Part shown: piece by piece, positions 12,053 through 22,797 of the stretch
Position numbering within the stretch: position 1 is the first letter of the stretch
How the letters are laid out: each line of letters starts with the position of its first letter
DNA from: Maratus speciosus
Taxonomy: Eukaryota; Arthropoda; Arachnida; Araneae; Salticidae
Length of the DNA stretch: 64,000 nt
Reading direction: 5' to 3'
NCBI GenBank assembly: GCA_963932465.1
Contig: OZ010800.1
Coordinates: forward strand, 96,863,307-96,927,306
Program-made: the position numbers and the translations under genes
Notes under the pieces: generated by a model
Databases searched by the model: none
What the model was told of the DNA's origin: nothing
The model's input: the letters and a program-made list of their open reading frames with translations, nothing else

Positions 12053-14645
12053 TAACTGACGTGCCCGGCGTTGCCCGAAATCCTGGTAATATCTTTAAAT
12101 ATACCAAAGAAAATCACTTGCAAGAAGTATTCTGCTATTTTTTTTTTCATCGAATAAATTTGAACTTAATCTCTTTGCGACAAGCGTCTTTCACAGAATT
12201 TTTAATCTTTTATCACCGGTTTTTCAAGACAGAAATTCTTGCATAAGTGAATATGGAAAAAGCTCTGATTAACTAAGGCAAAATTTACAATAAAAAATAA
12301 TCAACGATTCCGAGCACCTTATGCGTCACGTATAAGTGACAATTTAAATTTTTTTATTATCTAAACATTTGATTCTATTTGAGTTATAAATATAGGGCAA
12401 GGTGGCCTAAAATGGTCCTAGCGGGCAAAACGGTCCACATACCTTTTCTTCCAGACAGGTCACGCTATCTAGAGGGTAACGCGTAAACTAGTTGTGCCAA
12501 GTGAAGAAGAAGCAATTGCGGTACTTAAGAGATCGCAGTATTAGGCGATTGAATAGAATTCTTTGAAAAAGTGGGTTTTACAACATCGGTTATAAGGTAA
12601 GCCCTAATATTTATTTAGATATACAGTCTGTCATGTACAGAGATATGGCTTGGTTTATTTAATAGACTATGTTTTTAGACGTGCATTACACTTGTGTTGT
12701 TTGTTATGTTTCTCTGTGTCATTCAGTTCTAAGACCTAAAATGGGCTGCCATGTTGACGGATAAAATTATCCATCATGTGGATCGTTTTACTAAAATTTC
12801 ATAGGCTGAAGAAAATCGACTGCCCCAAATCTTTCTCTTTAAGTTCACGTGTTATCCTATTATTTTTTAATCATAATTTTCAAATATTCCATTTTATTGT
12901 TTTTTCCAAATTATTTGTGCGTGACACTTAAAAAAAAATGTACATAAAATAAATTATGTATGTTATTTGATTGCAAATCTTATTTTATTTCATTAGGTAT
13001 TGTCATAATTACTTTTATATCCTTTATTTTGCTGATAAAAAAATATTACAATTATTCTTAAATAAAGGATCATTTTTCCTTTTATTAGGGTAAAATAATC
13101 CTTTAGAAACTTTTTCAAAAATCTATTTTTGTCATTACTTCATTTGGGTTTAAAATATTATTAAATGTGTTTATAATGTAAAATATAGTGTAAAATATAT
13201 AAACATAGGGCTAAAGTTCTATTTAAACAGTTATGTTATTTTACACAAGTTTTTCCTTTAAGGGGATCATTTTAGGCCACCTTCCCGTAGTGTTTTGTAA
13301 GCATGTGTTGATTTCTGACGTTAAATATGGATATTTAGTTGCAAAAAGCAGTATTTTTCCTTTCACTTTATTATCACATCAAAATCCTATGGAAAAAAAA
13401 ATTCGCCAAAAATGATTTCCGGAAATTAATATTTTTCAAAAGGTTAATTCTCGCAATTTTTAAATGGATTGAACCGTTGAAAAGAAACATGAACCTCCAT
13501 GTGGTTTGGTATTTTTCTTTTCGTCATATTTTGATTTCCTAAGTAACTTTGAAGCATCTCTTAAATAGGAGGAGAAAAGCCGTCGGGTACGTTAAATAGT
13601 TAAAAAAATAGTAGTATTATAAAGCTCTTTGAAATTATTACGAGTTTAAAAAATAATGTTTCCATATCCCGTGTAAAAAATTCGTGAAAAATATTGATAT
13701 TTATTGGTAAAGCCGCTTGTAAGCAGATTCTTTTACTCGCATAAATAGTTCTTTATGTCTGAATTCTACGAAAATGTTATGTGTTATAAAATCTTTTGAA
13801 ACTTGACTACAAATGTTATGAAAAATTTGGATACTTAGTAGTCAAAACATGAGCTGAAGCCGTCTGCGTGTTCACGTTCTTAGGAAAAATGCTGCAGATT
13901 TTTTTTCTAAATACTTGTATTCGTTCGAATATTTTGAGGTTTTTATAGAGCATGTAAATCTATTGTTCTAAGAACGTGAAAAATGATTGTGTTAAAATTG
14001 TGACATGTAGTTCTTTTTATCGTAAAAATAAGTAGCTCCGTTAAACACGAAATGACATCCAATTACAAATTATCGTAAAAGGGTTAATATTCGCATCTTT
14101 TAACACGAAGTACGCCGTCATAGAGAAGAAGGCGCCCCTTTAAGTGCGTACTTTTGGTTGATCCTTATTTCTGAAATTGAGTCTCGATATAAAAGGAAAA
14201 GGAATTCCCGTGAAGTAAAAATTTTTGAAATTTATTTTTGAAAGGGTTAAAAATAATATTTTTCAAACGGATTACGGTGTTTCAAATGTAAAAAATATAA
14301 CGTTAAGTTAAGCGCAATTGGTTAGCCATTTTTCCAACTGTTCGGCCAATGTGCCTTTACAAACCTGGTGAAAAAAGAGCCATAATTTCATTTCCGTTTC
14401 TTCTCCACCTCGGAGCTGCTTTATGGGGTTTAAAACACACACTGTGCGACATTTTAAAAACCTATTTTTATTTCGGGATTTAATTAATATCTTGATTAAA
14501 TATCAAAAAAATTTTAAATCTGACCCTCAGGTGTATTAGTACCTTCCTTATATAAATACACATCCAAATTTTCAGACCTCTTCGCGCGGTAGACTTTTCT
14601 AGACACCGCAAACAGACAGCTATCTTTATTTAATTAGTATAGATA
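12053..14645. repeat. Old 2.6-kb interspersed repeat with GCCCGGCGTTGCCCG start
   Basis: The left edge reads actgacgtgcccggcgttgc and the right edge cagacagctatctttattta, then attagtatagata. Such edges are familiar from repeats in many invertebrate genomes, but I cannot assign the superfamily. The interior shows three diverged sub-repeats about 250-280 bp apart, each with a GCCGTC motif (near 13585, 13860 and 14115). It has no recognisable coding frame. A 0.9-kb TA-flanked MITE (12395-13287) is nested inside and accounts for about a third of the length. Confidence 0.5.
12395..13287. mobile_element. TA-flanked non-autonomous transposon, GGGCAAGGTGGCCTAAAATG ends
   Basis: The left terminus is GGGCAAGGTGGCCTAAAATG and the right, in reverse complement, CGGGAAGGTGGCCTAAAATG. 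TA flanks both (12393-12394, 13288-13289). The 893-bp interior repeats degenerate forms of the terminal motif (cctaaaatgggctgccat near 12737) and encodes nothing recognisable. TA target and GGG-type ends fit a pogo- or mariner-type element; this is inference. Confidence 0.75.
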
Positions 14646-14754
14646 TTGAGAATACATGCCTTAGAAGTTTTAAACTTGAATCAAAATAGCAATTTATTTT
14701 ATTGTTACTGTTAAATATATATATGTTCTGGGATAGTTAAAGATTAAATGTATT

Positions 14755-15908
14755 TGGGGCATTCTCACAATCTTTTGACTTTTGGGGAAAAAATTGACAA
14801 AATTAAACTTGCTAAAATAACATTTTAATCTGATAGACGAATGCCTTAATGATTCAAAATAAAGAAAAAATGGTCAGCAGCGAAAAATATTTTATTTAAC
14901 TGAGGTTTAAGTTAAACTTGCGAGTTTAATTTTCCTCACCATTTTACCCCTATAACTTTTTATTTTCTTCTAAATTTTTACTTATAATGAATTTGCATAG
15001 TACCCACAGGACATTCAAATAAGAAATAACAACAATGTAGTACATTTAATACTGAATTTTTGTATAACATTGTCTTAAAGGGGTGTTAAAGAAAGGACGG
15101 TAAGGTAAAAAAAGGGGATGGTATTGGAAAAAAGGGACTAAATGGTCAAAAAAGGATGGTAAGGATGGAACGGTAAGGAAAATTACCACCTATTTTTAGG
15201 AAAATCATGTTAAGACTAAGTGATAGCCACAACGTTCATTGATTTTTAGAAACAGTTGTTAACATTGAATTATATTAATTTTTTTTTTTAAATTTACCTC
15301 GAAAAGTGCAGGAATAAACCTTGGGGACGGTGAGACTACCAATAAAGCCACGATGCTTGAAATTGATATTTAAATGCTTATTTAAATTCTACAGTAAATT
15401 TCCTGCCAAAGAATTTTAGACATTATTTCTCTAGCATACTTCTGCATGAGAAAAAACTTGAAAACAATTCTGTGGCTGCACCTGAAATGATTTTCTGTAT
15501 AATTTTAGAAGATGGTTGGTAAGGAATCTAAAACCCAGAGACAGAGTTTAAAAAATAATAACAATCTTAAAAATGTGTGCAGGTTAATTTTTAGCTACAT
15601 ATTTATATAAAACAAAAGTTCCAGTTTCAGAAAAAAATTTCATTGAATTATTTTATTTTTATTGAAACAATTTTATCCAGACAGCTCTAAATTTAAAAAT
15701 AAGCATGAGGGACACGGGACGGTAAATGAGTTTTCCTGGTATTTGGACCCCCAACATCGTCCAAATCTTATTTATCACGTTAATATTGTTATGTAATCAT
15801 ACAATGGGATGTTCTCCAGTATATGAAATAAAAAAACACACAAAATTGTATTAAATAAAAAAATATTATTCAGGGACATGAAAGTCAAAAGATTGTGTGA
15901 ATGTCCCA
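14755..15908. mobile_element. Non-autonomous DNA transposon with ~30-bp inverted termini, superfamily unknown
   Basis: The left end TGGGGCATTCTCACAATCTT, continuing TTGACTTTTGGGG, matches the right end in reverse complement, TGGGACATTCACACAATCTT, continuing TTGACTTTCATG. No clear target-site duplication was found, so I do not assign a superfamily. Inside lies a purine-rich tract (15066-15185) built from repeated GGTAAGGA-like words. Confidence 0.65.
15066..15185. repeat. Purine-rich low-complexity tract
   Basis: Degenerate repeats of aaaggatggtaagga-like words, almost all A and G on the plus strand, lie inside the inverted-terminus element at 14755. Confidence 0.6.
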
Positions 15909-15994
15909 TTTATACTTCATAAATATTTTGCAAAATGAATTATTATTCATAAAATTTTTAATGTTTTCTTCTGTTTATTTGTGTATATTGACAG

Positions 15995-16480
15995 GCGGGC
16001 ATGCGAGTTTTTCGCAAGTTCAGAGTGTCTTAACGTATTTTTTAATCCTCTTGGCAATACCTCGTCCCGAGCTACGAGCAGCAATCGTTTGCATCCTCAC
16101 ATTTCAAGTTTTCCCGCTCTTTTAGTCAGTCACTTCGCATTCTACGCAGTTTTCGAGTACGGCTGAATGCGGGGAGTTATTCTTCTGTTACTGATTATTT
16201 CCATCATCTTGCTTTATACAAAATGTTCGGCAAATGTGTGGTATGAAAAAATGTTTTAACTCTGTGTATATATTGTGTGGTTGTGGTATAAGAGATGGCT
16301 TTGTTTTTCATTTGGAAACAATGTAATTTTTCAACGTTTAAGCAACATATTGTTACTATTTGAGAGTATGTCTATCTTAGTTACCCTGTTTTTAAATATT
16401 TAATGATTTTTAAGTTTTTCGACATCGAAGCAGTGATGTCTGTTTTTATGATTTTAAATAAAAGTATGAAAAGTTCAACG
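15995..16480 (+). CDS. Possible 3'-terminal exon of an unidentified host gene
   Basis: This is the only place where a splice acceptor, a GC-richer open segment and a polyadenylation signal line up. A pyrimidine-rich tract ends in TTGACAG at 15994. The following ~170 bp are clearly richer in G and C than the surroundings. One frame is open from before the junction to TGA at 16164-16166 and would encode about 56 residues (RACEFFASSECL ... FYAVFEYG). Another frame is open to about 16125. AATAAA lies at 16457-16462. I recognise no domain, and no upstream exon can be linked. It could also be an unrelated transcribed fragment or chance. Confidence 0.25.
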
Positions 16481-17711
16481 TGTCTTAAATTTTAATAAGC
16501 TGGTAATAGCTTCTTACACTACGATTTTACTCTACTCTGACCAGAATTTAAAATGTTTAAACTTGATGAATTTTTCAGTAAATATACTGAAAAAAAAAGA
16601 GTTAACTAGAAAAGAGTTTAAATTTCTTTTTTTTTATGTACAAAAATTAGGGAATTGTTCAATTTATTAGATCTACATTTTCATAATTTTTAATCAAAAA
16701 TCCCATTTCAAACATTCAATGAGAAGTCCTTTACGAATTTATCTGCTTTATTACTTATCTTCCTCTTTATGTTTATATACACTATATGTATACATAATAA
16801 TTCAGTTACGCATTATATGATTTTAAATTCACAAAATTTTTAAACAACAAATAATTTAGATTTTGAAACGAAACATGTTTAAAAAAATAGAGATTTCTTC
16901 TTATATGACCACTTTACCATACATGTAAGCAACATTTGGATTCGTAAAATAATTAATCCGTAACAGAGCATTTGAAATATACAAAAGAATATTACTTTTT
17001 TTATTTTAAAAAGTATAGTTTCAAGACAATGCATTTTCTATTCTTCTGAAATAAAAAAAGAATATATTTTTTGGAATAATTCTTCGATTTCTTCGATGTC
17101 TATGAAAAGCATGTTTAAAATGTAAATAATAACTAGCGAAACATTTGTACTTAAATAAAATATTTCCAATTTTTTTTTCAAATAATTTTAATTACCACTC
17201 AGATTTTGCTTTTAATGAAGAAAATATAATAAAAAACACTTGTTATTTGAGCCTAATGCATTTGAATTCAGTTTTGCGTAGGAAGTTTGTTTTCTTATGT
17301 TGGATGTGAGAGATCGTAAAGATGTCGTTCTTCCATTTAGTTGCATTATGCGTTCAATAAAACTTCAATCAGTGATTGTTGTAAGAAACGGAAATATATT
17401 CACCGGAGAGAGAAAATATACGGAAAAAAATCTTTTTCACCGTATAGTGATTAAATAACAAAACTATAATTAGGAGAGCAATTAATTATCAGCTCTCATC
17501 ACCAGAAAAATAGTAACTACAGAATGAAAAAAAGTTTGTAAGTGCCTTGGTAACAGCAATAACCTATTAATTTCATAACCTATTACTAGCAATTAGTATA
17601 GGCTTCGTATTTCCGAGCGCGCCTTCTCTTTTGATATTTTGTTGTGACATTTTGTCAGTATGCTGTGTAGTCTTTTATAATTTTATCTTGGAAAAAATAC
17701 CTATTTACCTC

Positions 17712-17713
<2 letters not shown>
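16481..17713. other. AT-rich intergenic DNA, nothing recognised
   Basis: No features are recognisable downstream of the candidate exon until the TA microsatellite. Confidence 0.45.

Positions 17714-17748
<35 letters not shown>
17714..17748. repeat. (TA)n microsatellite
   Basis: An uninterrupted alternating A/T run of about 35 bp. Confidence 0.95.
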
Positions 17749-17750
<2 letters not shown>

Positions 17751-17827
17751 CCATATTTGTGTTTTAATCAAACGACCTTTTAATAGACAACTTTCGTTAA
17801 CACAATGTATTGAAGAAATAACAATAA

Positions 17828-18195
17828 TTTATTACAAACAATTGAACGTTAAACAATGAAAATTTTTATTTAAAAGGTACACAGTATCTCTGAAATTCCG
17901 AAATTTGACGAAAAAGCCTTTTATTGAGACTTTTTACTCTATAAAAATTCTAAAGTACCTTTTAGCAAAATTTTATTGACCTACCTTTACTAGACAACAA
18001 ACTGCATTTATTATTACGACATCTGCACAGCGTTCAGTAATGAGATCTTTTGCTTAAAAGGGACTCAGAATCTCAAAAATTTAAAATTTTGTTGTGAAAT
18101 TCCTTTTTTTAGAACTTTTTAGCATAAAACAATCCTAACGTACTTTTTAGCCAAATTTCAGTGACCTATCCATACTAGACATCCAAATTACAGCG
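17828..18195. repeat. Tandem repeat, ~182-bp unit, first two copies
   Basis: Copy 1 starts at 17828 (ttattacaaacaattg) and copy 2 at about 18009 (ttattacgacatctgc). Both pass through a TTTTTAGCA/TTTTAGCA stretch and a gacctacc/gacctatc ... tactagac stretch in the same order. A third, partial copy starts at about 18680 (ttattacagcaaatgc) after an intervening MITE. The copies are well diverged. No function is evident. Confidence 0.65.
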
Positions 18196-18196
18196 A

Positions 18197-18676
18197 CCGG
18201 GTTTCCTAAAAATGACTGTTGGATTTTAAAATTCAATAACTTCCAAATGGTGACAGATATTTAAAAAAACTCTTGCAGGATGCTTATGTATGATGTCAGG
18301 AGATTTTGTACTGTGATTCTTGATTTTAGTTCGAATTTCAAACAATAGATGGCGCTGAGAGCAATCGGCCCTCAGTCCAGACCCAATTTTTGGTACTTCG
18401 GTATCCATTCGATACATTTTAATTCCCCTTTTTTGCATGGAAGACGAGAGTGGCCAAAAAGTCGTTCCTGGATTTAGTGGTTAATGCTTGCAGCGCCATC
18501 TATCGATGCTATTTGTAACTGTATCTGAGAATCACAGCATAAAAACTCCTGACTTCTTATATAACATTCCTGCAACAATTTTTTAAATATCTTTTCTATC
18601 TTATCTGTTTATTTTTTAAATACAGTTTGCAAGTTATGGAATTTTAAAATCCATCAATCACTTTTGGGACACCCGG
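18197..18676. mobile_element. Long-armed MITE, CCGGGTGTCC family, copy 2
   Basis: Termini are CCGGGTTTCCTAAAAATG on the left and, in reverse complement, CCGGGTGTCCCAAAAGTG on the right. TA remains on the right (18677-18678) and is mutated to GA on the left. Arms and centre align with the copy at 9408. Relative to that copy it carries a short insertion near 18596-18620. It landed at the junction between copies 2 and 3 of the 182-bp tandem repeat. Confidence 0.82.
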
Positions 18677-18679
18677 TAT

Positions 18680-18790
18680 TATTACAGCAAATGCATATCG
18701 TTCAATAATGAAATCTTTTGTTTTATGGTCAGAACCTAAAAAAATTGAAATTTGATTAAAAAGCCTGTTTCTAAATATACGCTTAAATGA
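18680..18790. repeat. Third, partial copy of the ~182-bp tandem repeat
   Basis: Begins ttattacagcaaatgcatat, then cgttcaataatgaaatcttt, matching copy 2 at 18009 onward. It loses similarity after about 110 bp. Confidence 0.6.
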
Positions 18791-20095
18791 TGGCAAGCAT
18801 TGATTTGGCGTCATCTTTGGTGGGCTTTTTCTGCACAGCAGTATGTATCCCCTAAAACGTCATTTGCTATTTGTCTTGCCATGAGAACAGCCACATGCAC
18901 CTCATTTCATCTTGAAAAAAAAATTGTACGGTCCAGATAATCATATGTGTAGCATCGAGGGGGTGGGGGGACACGGGGAAAGCGACCTCCTCCAATTCTC
19001 TGAATACCAGATTTTCGAAAAATGATACAGTCAATTATGAATTGTTTTGGATTGATACGAAATCGAAGTAGCAATTAGCTACTTTTATTTTCATTCTACA
19101 TCTTTTCCATTTTTATGGATTTACCGACCTCAGTAGATAACTCGGCTAACTTTGGTACCTAAGTTTGTTTGTTCAAATCTGAGCTGACCGAGAATGGTTG
19201 CGAAAGGTTTCCAGAATTTACTTGCATGTTAACTAGCAATCATAATATTTTCCATGATCATGTTATTTTCAATATGTGTACCTTGAAATAGATAATTTAA
19301 TGCCACTTTGGTTAATGTCTGTAATCCAATTCAGAATTACCGTTGTTAACCAACACATTTTTATCCAAAGTGTGATTTCTCAAAAGGCTTGATTTTTTTG
19401 TTTTTTTTTGCAACCTCTTTCCATAATCGTAATACATTTTTTAAATGCTGCTTAATGTGATTTCAAATGTCTTCCAAGTTTGATAAATGTCATTTATTTG
19501 TTATACTAGTTACAAAAGAAAATCCATTTAATAAAATGAATTAGTGCAGCTTCTCTGGTTACATTTTTTCCCGAACGAACCTCTAATTGAATGAATCTGG
19601 ATAAGATGTGTCACTGATTTCGGCAGCATCCCCCGAGGCACGCCCGCTCCAGTCTCTAATCAAACGAGCTTTGAATTATTCTGATTTTTTGGCCAACACA
19701 GATTAAATTAAAAATTTGATCATCGTTGCATACGTTTACGCAATAAATTCAAAATACTGTAACAAAACTTAGCAGTTCATTAAGATGAAAGAGGATGTCT
19801 AACAATGCTCTGTATAGGATCTATAGATTTGTATATATACGACTTTAGTATACTAAAAGTTAGTACACTTAAACGGATAGCACTGTTGAATATTTCTATT
19901 CAGCAGTTTCCGTGATTAAACGAAAATGTTCTTCAGAATATTTGTACAGCGCTGTATATTGATCTATATAATTTATACACAGCAAATAATATTTTTTAAA
20001 AATAGTTTAATTTAAAAACGCGTACCACAACTGAAAACAGACTTCCGGTAATTATTGTTCTTAGACTTCAATAGTTTAATTATTGTTCTTTAACC
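18791..20095. other. Intergenic DNA, nothing recognised
   Basis: It contains a G-rich patch at 18958-18980 and a GC-richer patch at 19615-19675. The latter has no open frame or RNA fold that I can support. Confidence 0.4.
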
Positions 20096-20300
20096 AAACT
20101 CTTTTGTGTGTCCCTGTAAATGAGCGATAAATTCTATGCACACCGTATTCTATTGCAAGGACTGTGCTACCATTCCATGTCCACCATTCCATGTGTCTTG
20201 GAATCGATTTCAAAGCCTTGCATTGACACTTCTTGCGGCCCCAACAGCGTCCGTTACGTCCATGTTTCCATAGATTCAACTGTTCTGATAACACACCAAG
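20096..20300 (+). repeat. Dispersed repeat, TCCCTGTAAATGA family, copy 1
   Basis: The opening tgtccctgtaaatgagcgat, then aaattctatgc, matches openings at 20653 and 58252 and, more weakly, 55940. Open frames across it (117 codons plus, 72 codons minus) have no family features and are treated as incidental. Confidence 0.5.
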
Positions 20301-20639
20301 CCATGGATTCCGTTAAATCACATTGTTGCGACATTTTCAAGTCACCTTTTCTCAAAACACAAGCTGAGCAACTGCATTTTACAACTGAGACAATGAAACA
20401 CATTTTTCTACAAAATCCCGATTTCTGCACTTATCTCCTTTTTCTAGTTTTTGATGTCATAAACTTTAATTAGCTTGTGAAGTTTTTTTAATCTGTTTTC
20501 TACTACGCTTTAAATTATGGATGTTTTATTTTACTGTTACCCCAGTAACACATATAAGATACAGCATGTTTAAAGTACGTACAATATCGTTAAAATACAC
20601 CGCAAATTATTTCCCCCTGTAGATCGTAATGTAAGGGAA

Positions 20640-20850
20640 TTCTTTTGAGTGTCTCTGTAAATGCAACGTAAATGCTACACGCTTCATTTTCAATATCGCA
20701 CATGACATAGTGATACCCAATAACATCTGTGAATTTCATGGCAATTGGATTTAAGCGAGTTAGAGCACGGACAGGCAGACTGACGGACAGACAAACCCAA
20801 TTCATAAACACTTTTGAACTTTGTTGGAAAGTGTTAAAAAGCCTGAAATC
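20640..20850 (+). repeat. Dispersed repeat, TCCCTGTAAATGA family, copy 2
   Basis: Starts gtgtctctgtaaatgcaacg. It ends with gttagagcacggacaggcag, short GACGGACAGAC tandem words, then tcataaacacttttgaactt and gttggaaagtgttaaaaa. The same tail order occurs at 58490-58575, so both ends of the family unit (about 200-320 bp) can be recognised. The GGACAGACAGAC tail is common at the ends of invertebrate retroelements, but I cannot name the family. Confidence 0.6.
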
Positions 20851-20933
20851 AAACATTACTAAGTTTACAGACAAGATTACTTATACAATTAAGGAATCAT
20901 ATATTGTGTTGAAAAATATGCCGATGAGATAAT

Positions 20934-21186
20934 TAAAGCAAAAGAAATCCTCCCGGAAAATTTAGTTCATAGTTAATTAGTTTAGTTCATAGAGTTATTA
21001 ATAAAGAGAAAATTATTGCATATTAGTGATTCGAAGAATAGAAATTCGGGTGAGAATTTTTCGACTAAAAATATTTTCTTCACGAGATAAAGTTACCAGT
21101 AATTACGCTTCCTACATCAAGTGAAAAAAAAAAATAAAAAACAGCCTGAAACATGATACCTTATCTACATTCATAATTGTAATTAG
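20934..21186. other. AT-rich spacer
   Basis: A short tandem word, agttcatag, is repeated at 20965-20993; nothing else is seen. Confidence 0.4.
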
Positions 21187-21188
21187 TA

Positions 21189-21755
21189 CAGTGTCATCGA
21201 AAAATAATGCCTAGGTTTTAAATAACTGTTACAAAAAAAAAAAAACTATGAAAGGTAATTTATTGGCTAGTCTTATAATGTGCGGCAAAAAATATTTTTT
21301 TTCATACCTTAGTATGTTTCAATGTGAGCAGCGTTCGGTGTGCCCCGGGAGCAAATCTGTGCAATGTGAACACCAGGAGCAGTTTGATCTGGATAAGTTC
21401 TCCGAAAAGCCACTGTACACTGACTATTGACTTTGACTCCAAATACCAAATCACGCTCTGCACTTTTCATTGCACGGTCAATATCGTACTAAACTTTTTA
21501 TTGCATGGTCAATATCGACTGTACTTTTTGTTGCAATGTCAACACCGTACTGGAGCAGCTGTAGTCTGGCGCGTCCGCTGACCTTGACGATTCGCAATTA
21601 ATCCGCGCATAACACATACATGCAAACGAATTCTGGTGAACTAAAACCAAACTTGCGTTCACCAGTTATCGTGTAGTGAAAGAATTACTGATTTAACATA
21701 AAATGTTTCGAGTTGTGATTTTTTAAAATCTAGGCATTATTTTTCGATGACCCTG
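21189..21755. mobile_element. TA-flanked MITE (CAGTGTCATCG ends) carrying a minisatellite
   Basis: The left end CAGTGTCATCGAAAAATAAT matches the right end in reverse complement, CAGGGTCATCGAAAAATAAT, over more than 30 bp. TA is on both sides (21187-21188, 21756-21757). Ends of the form CAGNGTCATCG with TA targets fit the Tc1/mariner group. The 567-bp interior has no transposase but holds a ~30-bp minisatellite and is GC-richer than its surroundings. Confidence 0.78.
21460..21553. repeat. Minisatellite, ~30-bp unit, three copies
   Basis: The phrase acttttcattgcacggtcaa (with T/C and G/A variants) followed by a (t)atcg/accg word is repeated three times in a row inside the MITE. Confidence 0.75.
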
Positions 21756-21926
21756 TATTATATGATCTCCAAAGTAGTAAATTCTTAACTGATTTTAGAA
21801 ATCTGATCTATTAGGCAACAGATGCCTAAACTTAATCAGTTACGACGTATGCAAACGCTTAGAATTTCTTTCAGGCAGGTAGAATTCTAAATTATTTAAA
21901 AACAACGTTTAAACACACAATAAAAT

Positions 21927-21993
21927 AAGTTAATTTGATCATACGTATACGTTTCGTGAGTACTAGGACTCACATCCTCAGTGTAAAAAACTT
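21927..21993 (-). ncRNA. Hammerhead-ribozyme-like hairpin of the Penelope-like element
   Basis: On the minus strand, in order: AAGTT (outer stem I), CTGAGGA (21975-21981), stem II GTGAG/CTCAC (21969-21973 with 21956-21960) with an 8-nt loop, GAAAC (21951-21955), a small ACG-TATA-CGT hairpin as stem III followed by A, then AACTT pairing back to AAGTT. CUGANGA and GAAA are the invariant hammerhead core strands. One extra U sits between CUGAGGA and the first stem II pair, which a textbook hammerhead lacks, so cleavage is not certain. Hammerheads in Penelope-like elements are established; calling this one is inference. Confidence 0.6.
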
Positions 21994-22086
21994 TAAAAAC
22001 AATATCCCCCCAACTACATGAACGGTGAAAACCCAAATGTCAAAACAAAATACCAAAAGACTATCAAGTTCTAACAGCCAATGAAA

Positions 22087-22797
22087 TTAATGCGCAAGTG
22101 AAGTGTCGTGACACAACAAATCCACCCAGAAAGTTTTGATGTATGGGGTACTAGATAAATCATTAACCAAGGAGTCTTTAAATTTATGGATATGGAGAGC
22201 CTCAAAAAAGTCTAAATCCAGAGGAGTACTGTATTTCTTGATAATGGTAGCTGAGTCAAAATTAAAATTATGTCCCTCCCCCCAACAATGAGAGGCGATA
22301 GAGGATTTCTGTAATTCTTTTTCCTTTACATAGTTTCTGTGTTCATTGACTCTGTAATGGAGTTTTCGTTTAGTTTGTCCAATGTAGGACAAACCACATT
22401 GGTATTGAATGTTGTAAACTCCCCAGTAATTATGAGGAGGAATTTGGTCGTTAAGTTGCGAAAAAGTTAATTTATTAACCGGTTTAAAAACCACATTAAA
22501 ATCATAATGTCTCAAGATATTAGCCATCTTAAAGCTAATGCTATTATAAAATGGTAAAATGATGAGGTTAGAGATGGAAATCGCAGTAACAGGAGAATCA
22601 AGATTATTAACACATTTATTAAGACTATGAGAAATTAAATTATTGATATAAGATAAACCAAAACCTCGATCAATAGCCACAGATCTAATGTAATTTAATT
22701 CTGTAATAAGTGAATTATTATCTGAACAAATTAAGCGAGCTCTATTAATCAAATAAAGAAAAGCCGAAGCTTTTTGGGAAGGGGGGTGGGGTGACAT
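22087..22797 (-). pseudogene. Penelope-like element: C-terminal connector and GIY-YIG endonuclease
   Basis: An open minus-strand frame of 236 codons. The GIY-YIG nuclease core occupies roughly residues 125-210: GVYNI (126-130), SYIGQTKRKL (137-146), Arg149, the EH pair at 152-153 and the metal-binding Glu in FEALHI (199). In Penelope-like elements this domain nicks the genomic target for reverse transcription. The first ~110 residues are the connector after the reverse transcriptase (FNVVFKPVNKL). The apparent start MSPHPP lies inside a proline-rich stretch and is not a real start: the frame belongs to the upstream reverse transcriptase and is separated by a frameshift at a G/C homopolymer. 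Confidence 0.85.

Noticed and set aside
19610..19680. GC-richer patch as a possible exon or snRNA
   Set aside because: No splice sites, open frame or recognisable snRNA core sequence could be supported.
20120..20473. 117-codon open frame, plus strand
   Set aside because: It overlaps a dispersed non-coding repeat and an opposing open frame; no protein family features.
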